In this document: in pieces, positions 1 to 12,900 of the stretch | Numbering within the stretch: the stretch's first letter is position 1 | Layout of the letters: the number at the start of each line of letters is the position of its first letter | Source: Podospora pseudoanserina | Taxonomy: Eukaryota; Ascomycota; Sordariomycetes; Sordariales; Podosporaceae | Direction: 5' to 3' | DNA length: 64,000 bases | Assembly (NCBI RefSeq): GCF_035222485.1 | Contig: NC_085925.1 | Location: 2,852,001 to 2,916,000 of the forward strand | The notes under the pieces: model-generated | Database searches by the model: none | Told to the model about the DNA's origin: nothing | Seen by the model: the letters and a program-made list of their open reading frames with translations, nothing else | Position numbers and translations under genes: made by a program

Positions 1-773
1 CCTGTACAACCGAGTCGGACCCGAGCGACCAGCCTGCCCGTCCATTAGCAATCGCTCGTCGTTGACGTATTCTGGTATGACAACGTACCCCTGAAAAATA
101 GCTGCTCGGCTGCGCTGAGGAAGCGATGTTCGGTCTCCGTGTTAGTGACGGGGTTGAACCGTCTCACGCACATGATCTTCCTTATAGCATCACCCGTTCC
201 ATCGTCGGCATAAGAATAGGCTCGCAACACACTGCACAGATATGTCTCTAGCCAGAGCTCGTCGGTTGCCTTGCGCTTTTCGCCGCGCTCGTCAATACAG
301 TAAGCTTCTACTGAACCAGGAAAGGGGGCATGCACGCGCATATCGACTCGGGAGAAGGCATTGTAGCAGCTGGAAAGAAGGAATTGTCAGCTAACGTGGT
401 GAATACACAACCGTGGGTATAGGCGTACCAGTAGGTGCCCTCGAGCGTCTTTGTGGTTGCCGAGGGGCCAAACTCTTTGTATGCAAGAGTGTTGATGTAG
501 GCAGCCAGACTGGCTGACGACGAGGCATCTACACCGGTGACATGGTGGTACACCCCAACTTGCTTGGTTTGTTGTCTCAATGGTTGTTTGACGAGGTGGA
601 CGAGGTCAGGGGGGCCCAGTTCACGAAGGGAGCTCAGAGACTCGGTGCGAGCCTCAATTGCTTCGTGCAGGACCTCTTCCGTGACCCTGAGAGCAGTGTT
701 AGTGGTTATTGAAGAGTGCCTGGCAATAGCTGAGGTGGAGGCAGACGAACTCGGGAACCGCTGGCGCTACCAT
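1..773 (-). CDS. ChAPs-family exomer subunit (Bch1/Bud7-like), N-terminal part
   Basis: Chs5-Arf1-binding proteins form exomer with Chs5 and sort cargo such as chitin synthase from the trans-Golgi to the plasma membrane. I read four minus-strand exons: 773-751 (start MVAPAVPE), 686-429, 369-89 and 33-1. The introns are 64, 59 and 55 bp, their phases (2, 2, 1) agree, and CACTAAC, GCTGAC and GCTAATG branch sites precede the acceptors. Telling stretches are VGVYHHVTGVDASSSASL, GSVEAYCIDERGEKR and RAYSYADDGTGDAIRKI. The gene leaves the window at the left edge, so the TPR-rich remainder is not visible. It is divergent from HIR3, with 645 bp between the start codons. The first donor (GTTCGT) is the weakest boundary. 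The family name rests on recall of ChAPs N-termini and is likely, not certain. Confidence 0.72.
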
Positions 774-1418
774 GATGGATGCGCCGTTGCGACGGGAATG
801 AGATGCCCCTCAGGGAGCTCGAGAAGACGAAGCTGGTCTTAAGAAGAGACGGGAGCTTGGACCTTGCGGTTGGATTGGAACCTGGGTGGGTAGTGGCGAT
901 TGAGAGCTGAAGCGGTGCTATTTGGATATAAACATGTATGCGCGCTGCAATCCCCAAGTCCAGAAACGTCTGATGCCCCAACTGCACAAGACTGGACGAA
1001 TGCGAGGGGGTGATGTCGGGTTGCTCTGGTCTGGCCTGCCCCGTGGTGTTGCTGCACAGTGGCCCAAATGCCAAATGTCTCCTGCAGCCGACAGCTTCAG
1101 TGGGGCCCAGTGGGATTGGTGTTCCTTGTAAGGCCGCGCACGGTCCCGGGCCGGGCAGGCATATCGTCACACTCAGCACTTCGGGCGGTGCCAAGAGAGT
1201 GCCAATGAAAGCTGCCGGCCGGCATGTCGCGTCTCGAAATATACCAACCGCGATTTGGTTATTGGAGGATTTGGAGACGGACATGCGCATTCGACTACTT
1301 GCGCATACGGATACATGGCAGCAGCTTGAGACTTTCAACCCTAGCCTACCACTGACAGTCGCGCCAGTTCATCCAACGGAGTCCTGCATGACCACTTTGG
1401 CATTTCACCGGCGTCAAC
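774..1418. promoter_or_regulatory. shared divergent promoter region, ChAPs gene / HIR3
   Basis: This 645-bp stretch separates the two divergent start codons and should hold both promoters. I see no clear TATA box. Frames stay open across it on both strands but carry no recognisable domain, so I do not call a gene here. Confidence 0.5.
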
Positions 1419-4400
1419 ATGGCAAGTCTCTTGCACCGTCCCGTCCAGCTCCATCAACCATGGAGAAACCACACAGAACCAATGCTAATCGCTTCGCCGC
1501 CCAGCCCGCATTTCAAGCAATCAATGTCGAACCCGACGAAATCGTCGATGAGGAGATCGACAACACTCGAGATATTCAGGTGGAAGATGCCTTGAAGCTA
1601 TTCCAAACCGCCCTCAAACTACACTCGCAAGGCCCCAAGTTCTTCGATGACGCGGCCGACGCCTACAACGCCCTTTTCGGCTCTGAAATCTTCAAATATC
1701 CAGAGGCAAAGACCGAGTACGAGCGGGCCGAAGCGGGTGAAGATGGCGTCCTGGCTGTTGAGCCCACGTTTGCGACAGTGCTCGATGCCGCTGCCGCAGA
1801 GACCGACACCCTGAGCAACACCCTCCCCCAAGCCTTCTACCTCGCGTACAAAAACCACGGCCAGTTTATTGTCGATCGGATTAGGCGCAAGATCCGAAAA
1901 GCTTTCGTGGCCAAGTCGGCCGCTCTTGAGGATCCAGCTGTGTTGGAAGATGCCAGGAAGGCACTGGAGGATTTCAGCGCCGCGCTCGACCGTGACCCCT
2001 CAGACGCCGAGTTATGGAGAAAAACCGCCCGCATCGCTGCTTTCCTGAAGAGCAGCCGGATTAGTCGCTACAGCTTGGAGGCTGCCATCGAATTGGACGA
2101 TGACCCTGCGGTGGACGATGTGGAGCCCCCTTCGTTGGCAGAAGGATATGCGGGCGAGGATCTCAAAGACCAGCTTCAAGTCTTGGGGGATGAAATGGCG
2201 CTGGGCCATCCGATAATGAAGCCCTTTGTGGAACGAGGACTTCCTCCCATGCTGAAACGGTATCAAGATCCAATACCCTTTCTTCCGAATCCTGCAAAGT
2301 CATTGGCTGTGCCCAAGAAACAGACAACAGATGTCCCACCCCCACGACATGTTATTTCTGCCGCGAGCCCCTCCTGGACAGAGCTGGGTGCGGCCATGGC
2401 ATGTTTCGTCGAGGAAGAGGGGCTTTCCGGACAGGCGGTGTTTTTGGAAATTCCAGATGCGGCCGACGATGAGGACATCCAGATGGAAATAGATATGCAA
2501 CTTTTGCCTCCGGATTCCTCGCCTCCTCCCGACAGGTCATCTGAATGTGCTGTAAAAGACGAACAAGCTTCGGGCGAGCAATCCGAGAAACCACAAGCGG
2601 CTGAGAAAGAATCCACGCCAATGGTGGCAGAGCCGGCATCCCTGGGTGAAGCAACGGGCAAGGAACGTGCTTTGCCTTCCAGGAAGCGTTCTCAGTCAGT
2701 TGCTGGGCTTCCCGATCCCCCGGAAGAAGAGGCGGCCGAGGGTAAGCGGAGCAAGCGGACTCGACGGCGGGAAACAGGGCGACGAGAAACAGCGGCGGAA
2801 GAGATTGTGGATCCTGCCCGGCTTCTCGCGACGCAATTGCAACCGTTACAGGCCGCTGACCAGAATCTGTTTCAAACGACCAAGAATCTTCTGGAGAATC
2901 TTGGAGTAACGGACCATGTGACACTGGAAAGAATAGCTGAGGTCCTTGATTCGTGTGCGTCTGACGACCGGATGGGGAAGATTCAGAATCTATCAACCGT
3001 TGATCTTCGAGATTCGATTCTCCAGTTTGACGAGGAGAATGCCACTGTCCTGCTAAGTAAGCGTGAGCGCCCGCAGCTCAGTCTCTCGGCCTTCCTTGAG
3101 CACACCAAGTCAGGGTCTCAGCGAGCAAATGAGGCCCCGGCGTTCGATGAGACCCGGGGCGTTCGAGCTTTTGTTGAAAAGATCAACAATGGATGGTACC
3201 CAGTTCAAGACGTGGTGTTTGAGTTTCTCAAGATCATTATGCCTACATACACTGGGACCAAATGGCCAGACCACACCAAGACAGCGCTGTCGGATGTTAT
3301 CACACAGTTTGGCTCCAGCATATACGAGAGGGTCACCTACGAGCTCGACTTGTGCCTTGCGAAGGGCGACCATGAGGCGCATCTTGAGTTAGTCAAGCTG
3401 GTACATATGGTGTTTGAACTCTACCTGGACGTCTATGAACGCACCACCAACCCTAACAGCACGGCGGAAGAAAGCACCAAGGTTGAGATTCAGCTGCGTG
3501 TGGACAAGTGGATGGACCTCACGACGGAAGTCACAAGACAACGGAATCCAAACACAGACGACGAGCTCTCGTCACGCTTCCTGTGGGCTGGAGTGTATGC
3601 CACAACATTGGCGAAAGACACACCGCGAGATCATATCCTCAACTGCTGGCACAGCATGTACGATCATCTTCTCGAGTCCTCCATCAGCGAAATCACATTG
3701 CCCAACAACGCTGTTATGCCAGAAATTTCAACCGCTGCTGCCGAACGCGAGATATCAAAGTTGACGACGATGGACTTCTTCTTGGGTCTCTTCCAGGAGG
3801 ACATGGGTGATCCAACCTCTGTGATTGACAGTCTAGAACCGGTTTTGAACCCGGAAAATGTTTACATCACGGTGCCTGGCATGTCGGAGCCAAATGGAAC
3901 CGACGGTGACCACTCATGGGCAAAGCAACAGAAGTTGCCGCTCTTGGAGTGCGCAAGCCAGAGTCTGACGGACTTGTGGAAGTTCCTCAAGCGGAGCAGC
4001 ACGGAGCTCAGGCTGTTGCTATGGTCACGACTGGGCGAGGCGTACGGCAAGATTAGCTATGCGACCAAACAGTTCTCGTGCTTTTTGAGGAGCATCGAAA
4101 CCATTATCACCGACTTTGAACATGTAGATTACCTCGAGACACCACCCGAACCAAGGAGGGCCCTGTTTATGACCATGATCAAGGCGCTGGATGATCTGAT
4201 CATACAATCATTGCACTTGGCCTTGAACGACAACAGCGCATTCGACATCATTGATGAGGAGCACTTGAAGTCAACCCTCTCGGCTCTCGCCAAACTCAGC
4301 TGCCTCCTTCATGTAGCAGCCATGTACGAGGACGAGACTCGCATCGGGATGAGACCGGCACCGGCCAACCACTCAACTCTACGATCGTTCCTCAACAAGC

Positions 4401-7400
4401 TTCAGGAGATGCAGGTGAGAACTTGGTCCCTTCAGTATACCATGCTCAAGGTCGGCATTCAGCAGCATCCAGACGCTTTCCCCAACTATGAAAACGACTT
4501 GGCCGAGTACCTGGCGGCCGTTCATCAAGTTCTCGGTCTGCGCAAGAGCTGCAAGTCGTCCAACAAGATCTTCCTCAAGATGATGCGGGTGGAGCTCCTG
4601 AAGCAGAAGAACATTGAGAACTGGGAAGATTACCTGGGGCAGGTCCTTTACGATCTGCACGGCTTGAAGCTCGGAGTTGGTATCTGGGAGGTTCAGGAGC
4701 ATGGCTGCGAGCCTGAGAATCTCGAGAAGCGCCAGGCTCTGCAGCTTGTCGAGAAGATCACCGTCCTTGCCAACAGGATGTCGATGAAGGATCTCCTGAA
4801 ATCGGATCTCAAGACCACGATTGAGCGGATGCAGCAGGCGATTGGGACTACCAAGTCCAATCCCCAGATGACGCACAATCTGCGCAATTACACCGAGTAC
4901 CTCAAGACTCCCATTCACCCCTTGCACCTCTTCCAGGCGCTCGACGGCAGTATCGACCTCGACGCCGTCACCATTAACACCGTGGACAGCGCTCCCGCCA
5001 AGCACGGGTGGTACTTCCTCCTCGGCATGATCGGTCTCACCAAGTTCAAGGGCGTCGAGCTCGCGCGGCGCCAAACACCGGGCGCTACTGACGATCTCCG
5101 CATTGGCGCCACGTACCTGCGCCTCCAGCTTCAGTTCACCCCCGACCGTTGGGATGCGTGGTTCCGTCTGGCCGAGTGCTTCGATTATGAGCTGGACGAG
5201 TCTGTTCTCTGGAGCGCGGACAAGATGAACAAGGACCGGGCTGAGCTGGTGAAGTTCCAGCGAAGTTCTATCCATTGTTACACGCTGGCGTTGTCGCATT
5301 CGTATGCCTGGTCGGCTGACCCGCACGCGTATGGGGCTTCAGAAGATGAGAAGGAGGCGCTGAACGACATGTACCGTGAGTTTGGCATGCGGATGTATGC
5401 CTCCAGCCGGGAGCCGTTTGCGATGGAGCCGTTCAAGCACTCTGATCAGGAGAGGTGGTTTATCGAGCCAGAAGGGATCGAGACTTTCCGACGGATTCGT
5501 CACAACGAGATGACAGACTATCAGGTCTGGAAGTTTGCGGCTCACTTGTTCCGCAAGGCGATGGAGGGCAAGCCAAAGGAGTGGAAGAACCCTTACATGG
5601 TGGCGAAGTGCCTGTGGAAGATGTACACCAAGGCACCCGAGGAGCTGGATGAGAAGACTCGCCGGCATCGTCCCACAGTGAAGATGATTCTGAGGGCGCT
5701 CGAGAAGACAGTGGAGGTGGTGTCGGCGTTGCCGAAGCCTCGCAGTGGTCAGGATCCGATTCTCGAGCCGCACTACAAGATTGTCTCTGTGGTTGACAAG
5801 CTGGTTCGTCGGGGGGATTTACCCCGTCAAGAGGCTGCTGATCTTCTTCAGCGGCAGCCGTACGCTATCGACAGAGGGAAACCAGTTACGGTCGATACCC
5901 CTGAGGAGTGGGAGGCGTACATTATCCGGTGCTTGCGGTACTTGCGAGACAAGGATAAGTCCAACTGGCAACATCGCATTATCATGCGGCATGCTCGGGT
6001 GCTCTTTCCCGACTCCGTGGACGAGAACGACCCTGCCAACGTCGACGCCGCCAAGGCAGCCTTTGCCGTCTTGAGAGAAAACATGTTCACCAAGACCATG
6101 GTGATGAACGTCTGGAAGTGTGAAGCCGAGCGTTCTGGTCGGCACTACGTCTACACCTGGCGCTACATCAAATACGTCGTCAAGATCCTCGCCGCCCTGA
6201 ACGACAGAACCAACCTCGAGGCTGTCCTCCGACGTATTCGCAAGCGCGGCGCCGACTTTTACTACTTCAACGAGCTCTGGCAGTACTGTGTCCAAATCTA
6301 CCTCAAGCTGATCAGGCAAACCTTCAACGTCCCCTCCGCCGGCGAGGACGCCTTCAAGACGTTGAATACCGAAGAATTCGACGTCGTAGGCGAGAAAATC
6401 ACCGAGTGGGCCACCACGCCCGCAGCAGAATCCCACCCTGCCCTCAACGCAATGAAGGAAGCGGTCGAGCTGAAGAAGTTGAACTCCAACCTCATGAAGG
6501 CGGGTCCCATCGACGACCTGATCACAGACTGCTACTCAACCATCTACCTCGATGTCAGACCTGAGCTGCCCCGGCCAGCGGAACATAGCACCGAAACCCA
6601 ACCGGGTGAAGATTCCTCTCAGCAACCACCACCGTCCGCTTCTCAAGACGGGGTTGGGGTTGGGGTTCCGGCGGCGGAACTCAAAAGCAAGCTCCTCCAG
6701 AACCTGGTCGCCCAAGAAGAAAAGACCGTTCTCGGCTCGTTGCGGGCGGTGTCGGAGCAGCCTGATCGTTCTGAAAAAGCGTCCGTGGCAGGGGATGCAG
6801 CACCGCGAAGCCACAGACTGGGTGTTCGTCGGCCGAACATCCTGCGCAAGGCGGACGATGCCGTGCAGGCTGTTTTGCGGGTTGCTGAGGCGCCAAAGTC
6901 GGCGGTTAGCGGTGCCTCCCGCGGCAGAGGTAAAAATGGGCGGACGCCAAGGGAGAGTGAGGATGAGGAGGGGGAGGAGGAGGGGGAGGATGTGGAGATG
7001 AAGGATACCGGTGCTGCTGCGGGTGGACATTTGAGGAAGGCGAGTAAGGCGAGTAAGGCGAGTAATAATGCTGGGGGGGTTGTGGGGGTTGGAAGCGAAA
7101 GGTCGACTCCTGGGCCCGGGGGTTGGAATGATGATGATGACGATGAGAGTGACTTGAGTGATGTGCCGCCGGATTATGAGGATGATATTCCGGAGAGTCT
7201 GCTGTTTCCCAGTTTGGGGAAGGTTGCTAAGGTGGAGAGCGAGGGGGAGGAGGAGGAAGGGGAGGAGGAGGAAGGGGAGGAGGAGGAAGGGGAAACGGTC
7301 ATGGAAGGGGAGGAGACGGTCATGGAGGAGGGGGATCAGACTGCTGAATTGGGGGATGAGAATATGGAGGAGGACGAGGAGGAAGAAGAGGAGGAGGATG

Positions 7401-7744
7401 AAGAAGAAGAGACCCATGCTGAAGATGGACCAGATGAGGAAATGGTGGATACCGAGATGGAAGATGTGGGACCTCGATCTGATCATGAGGACGAGGTGGT
7501 GGATGAGGTGGAGGAGGGGGAGCAGGCTGATGATGAGGATGATGAGGATGATGAGGATGATGAGGATGAAGAAGATGGGGAGGAGGAGGAAGACGAGGAC
7601 GATGATGAGGATGAGGCGGAAGAGGCTGAGGAAGAAGAGGAGGAGGACGGGCATGAGCGGCCAGTGGACATGGCGGAGGCTGGAGATGGGGAGGATGATG
7701 AAGAGGCTACTGAGGATGAGGGGCCAGAGCAAGATGTCGAGTAG
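1419..7744 (+). CDS. hir3: HIR3 histone transcription regulator (HIR/HIRA complex, CABIN1-like)
   Basis: HIR3 is the large TPR-like scaffold of the HIR histone H3-H4 chaperone complex, which deposits histones outside replication and represses histone genes. The N-terminus FQAINVEPDEIVDEEIDNTR followed by a TPR-like block (ALKLFQTALKLHSQGPKFFD) is diagnostic. I place the start at 1419: ATG, then an 83-bp intron 1422-1504 with donor GCAAGT, branch GCTAATC and acceptor CCAG, then exon 2 from 1505, giving MPAFQAINVEPDE (2080 aa). Reading straight through from ATG 1419 or 1459 also stays open but adds a tail unlike the family. Residues from about 1820 to the end are a low-complexity Glu/Asp tail broken by short basic and Ser/Ala patches; acidic tails are common in histone chaperones. 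Family and length fit well; the first intron is inferred. Confidence 0.9.
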
Positions 7745-8345
7745 GGCTTTGCTGTTAAGCTCAGTAGCGGGTGCATATGTGTTCTGGGTGGTTAAATTGA
7801 GGGTGTCAGTGATTTCGGGTAGCTATTTGAAGCGAAAAGGGTTATGGGGGCATTGCTACTGTTGCGTTGATTTGCATATTTTATGATGAGTCCATCATGA
7901 CCTATTTCCTAGTGCTGCCTTCTAGTATTTCTAAGAATTTACAGTTACTCTTGCCGCATTGTGTCAGTTCAAGCAATGACATCAAAGCTCACGAGAGCTA
8001 CCCCTGTATTTGGAGGCGGGGCCAGCCCGCCTGCCGGGAAAGCCCCACCATCCTGCTGGGCAAGGAGCACCCCGCGCGTCAGCTGCAACCCCACCAAACT
8101 CACCTGCCTTGTCTGCCTGCCCTGCATCTACTTGGGGTCCTGTCTTGGCCGACGCCTCTAAAGCTTCCTCTTTACAAACACTTTTACTCTCCTCCAAGCA
8201 TCTTCTTACTTCCACTCTCAAATCCCATAACTCGTCGACATCTTCTCCCTCTCAAACCAAACTCTTCCTCCCGTAACGAGCTACCACCTTATCTATTCCA
8301 ACCAAAACCGAGCCCCTCATCACCAAATCAGGCAAAACAGCAACC
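7745..8345. other. intergenic: HIR3 3' region and E2 5' leader
   Basis: The HIR3 3' untranslated region is followed by the E2 promoter and a C/T-rich leader just before its ATG. No further gene or repeat is seen. Confidence 0.4.
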
Positions 8346-8951
8346 ATGTCTTCGTCCAAGAGAATCACCAAGGTACTTGCTTTTCCCTCCCCTCCCTTTC
8401 CCCTTTCCTCCCCAATAACTGACTAACCTTTTGCCCTTCAGGAGCTAAACGACTGCCTCACCTCCCCACCCCCCTCCATCACCATCACCCTCCCCTCGGA
8501 ATCCAATATCTCCCTCTGGCACATCACCCTCACCGCACCCCCGGAATCAATCTACTCCGGCGGCAAATTCGGCCTGATTGTGCAATTTCCCTCAGAATAC
8601 CCCTTCAAACCTCCCACCATCACCTTCGCAACCCGCATCTACCACCCCAACATCACCAACGAGACAAACGGCTCCATCTGCCTTTCGTTGCTCAAAACAG
8701 ACAACTGGAAGCCGTCAACCAAGATTGTCACTGTGCTGGAGGCGATTAGACAACTGCTTGCCGAGCCGCAGCCGGATGACCCATTGGAAACAAGAATCGC
8801 GGAGCAGTACAAGAATGAGAGGAAGGAGTTCGAGAAGGAGGCGAGGGCGTATGTGGGGAGGTATGCCAAGGGGCCGGTGAAGTTTGGCACCGAGGCGGGG
8901 GCGGCGACGACTGGGGGGGAGGGACAACAGCAGCAACAACAGGTGTCTTAG
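8346..8951 (+). CDS. ubiquitin-conjugating enzyme E2 (Ubc14-like)
   Basis: E2 enzymes carry ubiquitin as a thioester and pass it to substrates with an E3. Exon 1 (8346-8372, MSSSKRITK) and exon 2 (8442-8951) flank a 69-bp intron with GTACTT donor, GACTAAC branch and CAG acceptor; the product is 178 aa. The UBC fold is complete: GGKFGLIVQFPSEYPFKPP, the YHPNI motif, catalytic Cys at about residue 89 in NGSICLSLLK, then PNDDPL-type PQPDDPLETRIA. The pattern resembles fission yeast Ubc14 more than UbcH5 or Ubc13. The C-terminus adds a short Gly/Gln tail beyond the core. The gene converges on the TBC gene. Confidence 0.92.
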
Positions 8952-9941
8952 TTTGATGTTTGGGGTCTTTGGACCGGGGGGGTGCCGCCGAGGTTTCCTC
9001 CGAGAACGACGAATGCTCTTTTGGAGCGGCGGCGGGTGGCGTCTTGGTGGGCTGATGTTTGAGGTGCTTGGAGCTGGGGCGTGTTGGGAGGGTTTTTGGG
9101 GGGTGGTGTTGCTGGACCTGCTGTTTGGAGGGGGTTCGTGTGTGGTGGTTTGGGAGAGGAGGATGGGGGAGAAGGTAGTTGGGGGAAAAGAGATTGTAAT
9201 TGTGTGTTTTTTGGTTGGGTTTGACCCATTACAGCGAAGTCTACCAAGACAGTTATTCGGGATATGATACATGTTGAGGGGTTAGTCGGCGGTGAAGACA
9301 TGGCAGCGGTAGTCATTTTATCAATCAAATACAAGCACTTCAAAGTACTGAGGTCACCATCACAAAACATCATGTATTTGATCTCGAGATGTGAACAAAC
9401 GCGCTTCTTTGTTTTTTTCGACTCCCCTCTTCCTTCGCATTCACTAACTAGCCAGCCAGTCCCTAACTTACACACACCACAACATGCTGAAGAAGAACGA
9501 ACAGAAGGGAAATATGAACAAGAAGAAAAGTCTTCACAGAAAATGAAAAGAGATGATGCTATGCTATTTTGAACCACCCAAAATAAACAAACAAAAAAAG
9601 CCCAGAATATGCCCCCCCCTGATCACCGTTTGTTTGCCCCCTTTGCCATTTGCCTTCCCCAAATAGGTACAAGAACCCCAGAGAGACCCTCGCCGTTTAT
9701 AATGCTTGACCCCCTTCCCTCCAGCCTTCTTCTCTTTTTCCCCCGGAGCTGATGATTTTTCGCAAAGTGTGTTTTGACAAAAGAAAGCCTCGGTTGCTGT
9801 CACAACGTCCCCGACGTGACAGCACCCGGTTGTGATGTGATGTGATGTGGTCTAAAACAAACGAAATTCCTTGCTTCAAAACGTCACCCCCACCCTCCTC
9901 CAAGCAGCAGGAGCAAAGCCAGAGATAGGCCGAGGATCACT
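8952..9941. other. intergenic between convergent E2 and TBC genes
   Basis: Both 3' untranslated regions lie here. The E2 side is G-rich with several long G runs and the middle is A-rich. No conserved coding frame is seen on either strand. Confidence 0.4.
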
Positions 9942-12900
9942 CTACATCACCTCCGCAGCCCTGACCTGCTCCTTGTTCCCCCCCGACTTATTTCCCCCCA
10001 CCCTTCCAAAAACGCCCCTCATGCCACCGTCCACCCCCCCAGCTAAATCCAACCCCCTCGTCCCTGTTCCCCCGTTGCTGCTACTCCCACCGCCCAAAGC
10101 AGCAGCCTCCTGCTCCGCCTTCCACCTCCTGATCCCATCCCTCCTCTCCTGCCTCTTCTCCTCAACATCATCCTGGCTCAAATGCCCGATCCCGTTCCGC
10201 CTCTTGTAGCACAAATCCATCAGCGCGTTCGCGTCCAGCAGCTTCCGTGGAAACTGCTGCACAACCCCAAACATCTCCATCGGATCCTGCACCGCCTTGA
10301 TCTCGGGCTCCCCCAGCTTGAAGATCGTCAACGCAACCCTAAACAGCGTCCTGCTCCCCTCGTAGAAAAACACGTCCCAGACTCTCAGGACCGTCTCGAT
10401 GGGGAGAGTCCCGATGAAACAAGACATGAACCAGGCCGTCATGCAGAGTGTTATGGCAGGGAGCCGATTAGGATCGCTCACGCTCTGCTGGTTGGCCCTG
10501 TGTCCGCTTCCGGGGAGGCCTCGTTTGGGTTTCTTCTTTCCCCCTCCTCCCCCGCCCAGTCCCATGTCCTCGTCGCCTCCTATTTGCTTCCAGACATTAG
10601 GGAGAGAGTCCTTGAGCGCCACCATCAAAACCCCAAGATCAACTTTTGATCCCTCCAGGCTCATCTCGTGCGTGCCCGGAAGATAAACCCTGGTGATGAC
10701 ATTAAGCAACCAAAACGCCTGCTCCTCGGTCTCGACAAACAGCAGCAGTAACCCAGCCAGAAAGTTCAGACTCTGACAGTACCCAATCCGGGGGTTATAC
10801 AACGCAAACGCGTGCAAGACCCTCCTGAGCGACGTGATGATCTCCGGCTCTGGCGCTGGCTCGACCTCGACCGCATCATCTCCCTCTTCACCGCCAACCG
10901 GACTACTCGGAGGTGGCGGCGCCGGCCTGGGCGGCTTGAACCGGATATTGTCAGGAAACGTCCTGTATAAATCCTTCTCGATGTCGTCCACAATCAACGG
11001 CTTCACCTCCCCCACCAACCCCGGCATGCTCCCCGGTCCGGTGGGATCCAACGCAGCCCGCCTCAGCAAATCTTCGTACACACCCCGGTGCTTGCTCAGA
11101 ATCGCCGGCCCGCCCGCGTAGTAAAACCAGGCCGCCCCTCTCCAGTCTGGCGGGATGCCCTTTCGGATGAATCTCTTCGTCTTGGTGCTGCGTGGCGGGA
11201 ATCGTATAGGTCGGTCCGTCATGAGCGAGTTGTCCTTGAGAAAGGCAATCCACTTCTTGCGTCTCCTGGACAAGTATTCGGTATAACCGGCGTTCCAAGC
11301 GTCATACGCCTGGCGGGAAACATTAGGACCCGCCTTTCGGAACCCGTACCGGTCCCGGGCGCCTGGCTCCTCCGGTGGTTCCTGTGGCATTGGTGGCGGA
11401 GCGCGAGATGGCGTTGTAGGGCGAGAAGCTGGTATCGGCATCGTGGGTATCGGTAGCTCTGGCTGTACAGGCGACAAGGGCGAAACTGGTCTCTCTTCCT
11501 CCCGCTCCACCGCCTGCTGCACTGGGACATCATCCCCATCCACCAACTTGGCCGAATCGAGCTTCTCCAGCCCTTCGGCTTCAGCCAGATTTCTCTTCGC
11601 GATGTGCTGTCCAAATCCAAAATCCTTCGGCAACGAGTTCGTTGGCAGTAACGACTGTCTAAACTTGGGAACCGACTGTCTCGAACCCGGACTGCCCATC
11701 GGAATCGCGATGCCAGTTGGCGCTGGCAAGCTGTCGTTCATCGCTTCCAATATCTTCTCCTTCACCACGTCGGCGTCGGAATGGTGGCTGCTTGCAGGCC
11801 TCGAGCTGTTCCTCCGTGGCATCGGGTTGTCCAAATCAGCCTGCGCAAAAATGTCCTCGTCGTCCGCAAACCTCATGCTCTTCCGTATGCTTTCAATGTC
11901 CGAATCATTGAACCCTCTCTCGTACATTCCCATCACATCCTCCAAAAGCCCATCGTCTCCAATGATGGAGCTGTGCCACCAGCTTGCCCGGGCATAGATG
12001 TTAGTAATAGATTGGTGATCCCCGACGCTGCTCGCCTTGGTGAGAACGCTGTTTCTCTCGGTTCCCGTCGCCGTGAATAACGTGCCCTGAGCCGTGGAGG
12101 ATGTGAGCTGGGATCGAAAGCTCGACCGAAGGGTTTCGTCCGGTGCCGAGAGCCATGGTGGTGGCTCTCGAGTTTGAACTGGCTGTTGCTGTTGCTGTTG
12201 CTGTTGTTGCTGCTGCTGCTGCTGTTGTTGTTCTTGTGCCGCTTGCTCTTCCCGAGCGTAGGCCTGAGTGCCACTACTACTGGGACCCAGCACCGATCTC
12301 GCAAAGGGGCCGGCCAAGGCCGCAATGGGGGCGTTCATATTTCTCGGAGTCTCGCTTCTCGGAGCATGATCCTGCGACGGGCGAGGCGCAATCGAGGAAA
12401 ACGTACTGGAAGACTGCGAGGACGAGCCAGACAGTCTCCGGAGCCTAGGCCACGGATTTCCGGGCGCGTGGGATTGCGCGTGTACTTGTTGATAATCACT
12501 TTGATACTCTCCCGACTCTTCCAGCGTCGGCTCCACCTGCGGGCGACTCAGTCCCATCCGTCGTGACGACAAAGCACCATCAGACTGCTGCGACCGAATG
12601 CTCGTCTTCCGTGGCCGAGAAAAGTTTTCGACTGTCACGACAGTACCTTCCGATGGGGTTGGTGTGCCTCGCCTGCTGCCGGGCGGTGACTCGAAGCGTG
12701 ACATCATCGAGGCTGGAGACATCGCCCCCCCGATTTGCTCGTGATGTCGGGCAAGGAGCGGGAACTTGCGTGGCGGCTCATCGCTCGGCGGTCGAGAATG
12801 CGCCCGCGATGGGGGCTCCGATTGCGGTGTCGGCTCAGGTTCAGGTTCTGGTTCGTATGCCTCAATGATGAAAGGGTTCGACGACAGGCCCGGAAAAGCC

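Noticed and set aside
706-1338. 210-codon minus-strand frame between the ChAPs gene and HIR3
   Set aside because: Pro/Ser/Cys text without a domain; it overlaps the first exon of the better-supported ChAPs model and the divergent promoter.
4379-5326. 315-codon minus-strand frame inside HIR3
   Set aside because: Fully antisense to a conserved coding region and without domain or splice support.
6536-7732. 398-codon minus-strand frame rich in Leu/Ile
   Set aside because: It is the reverse complement of the HIR3 acidic tail; the purine-rich codons force a hydrophobic reading on the other strand.
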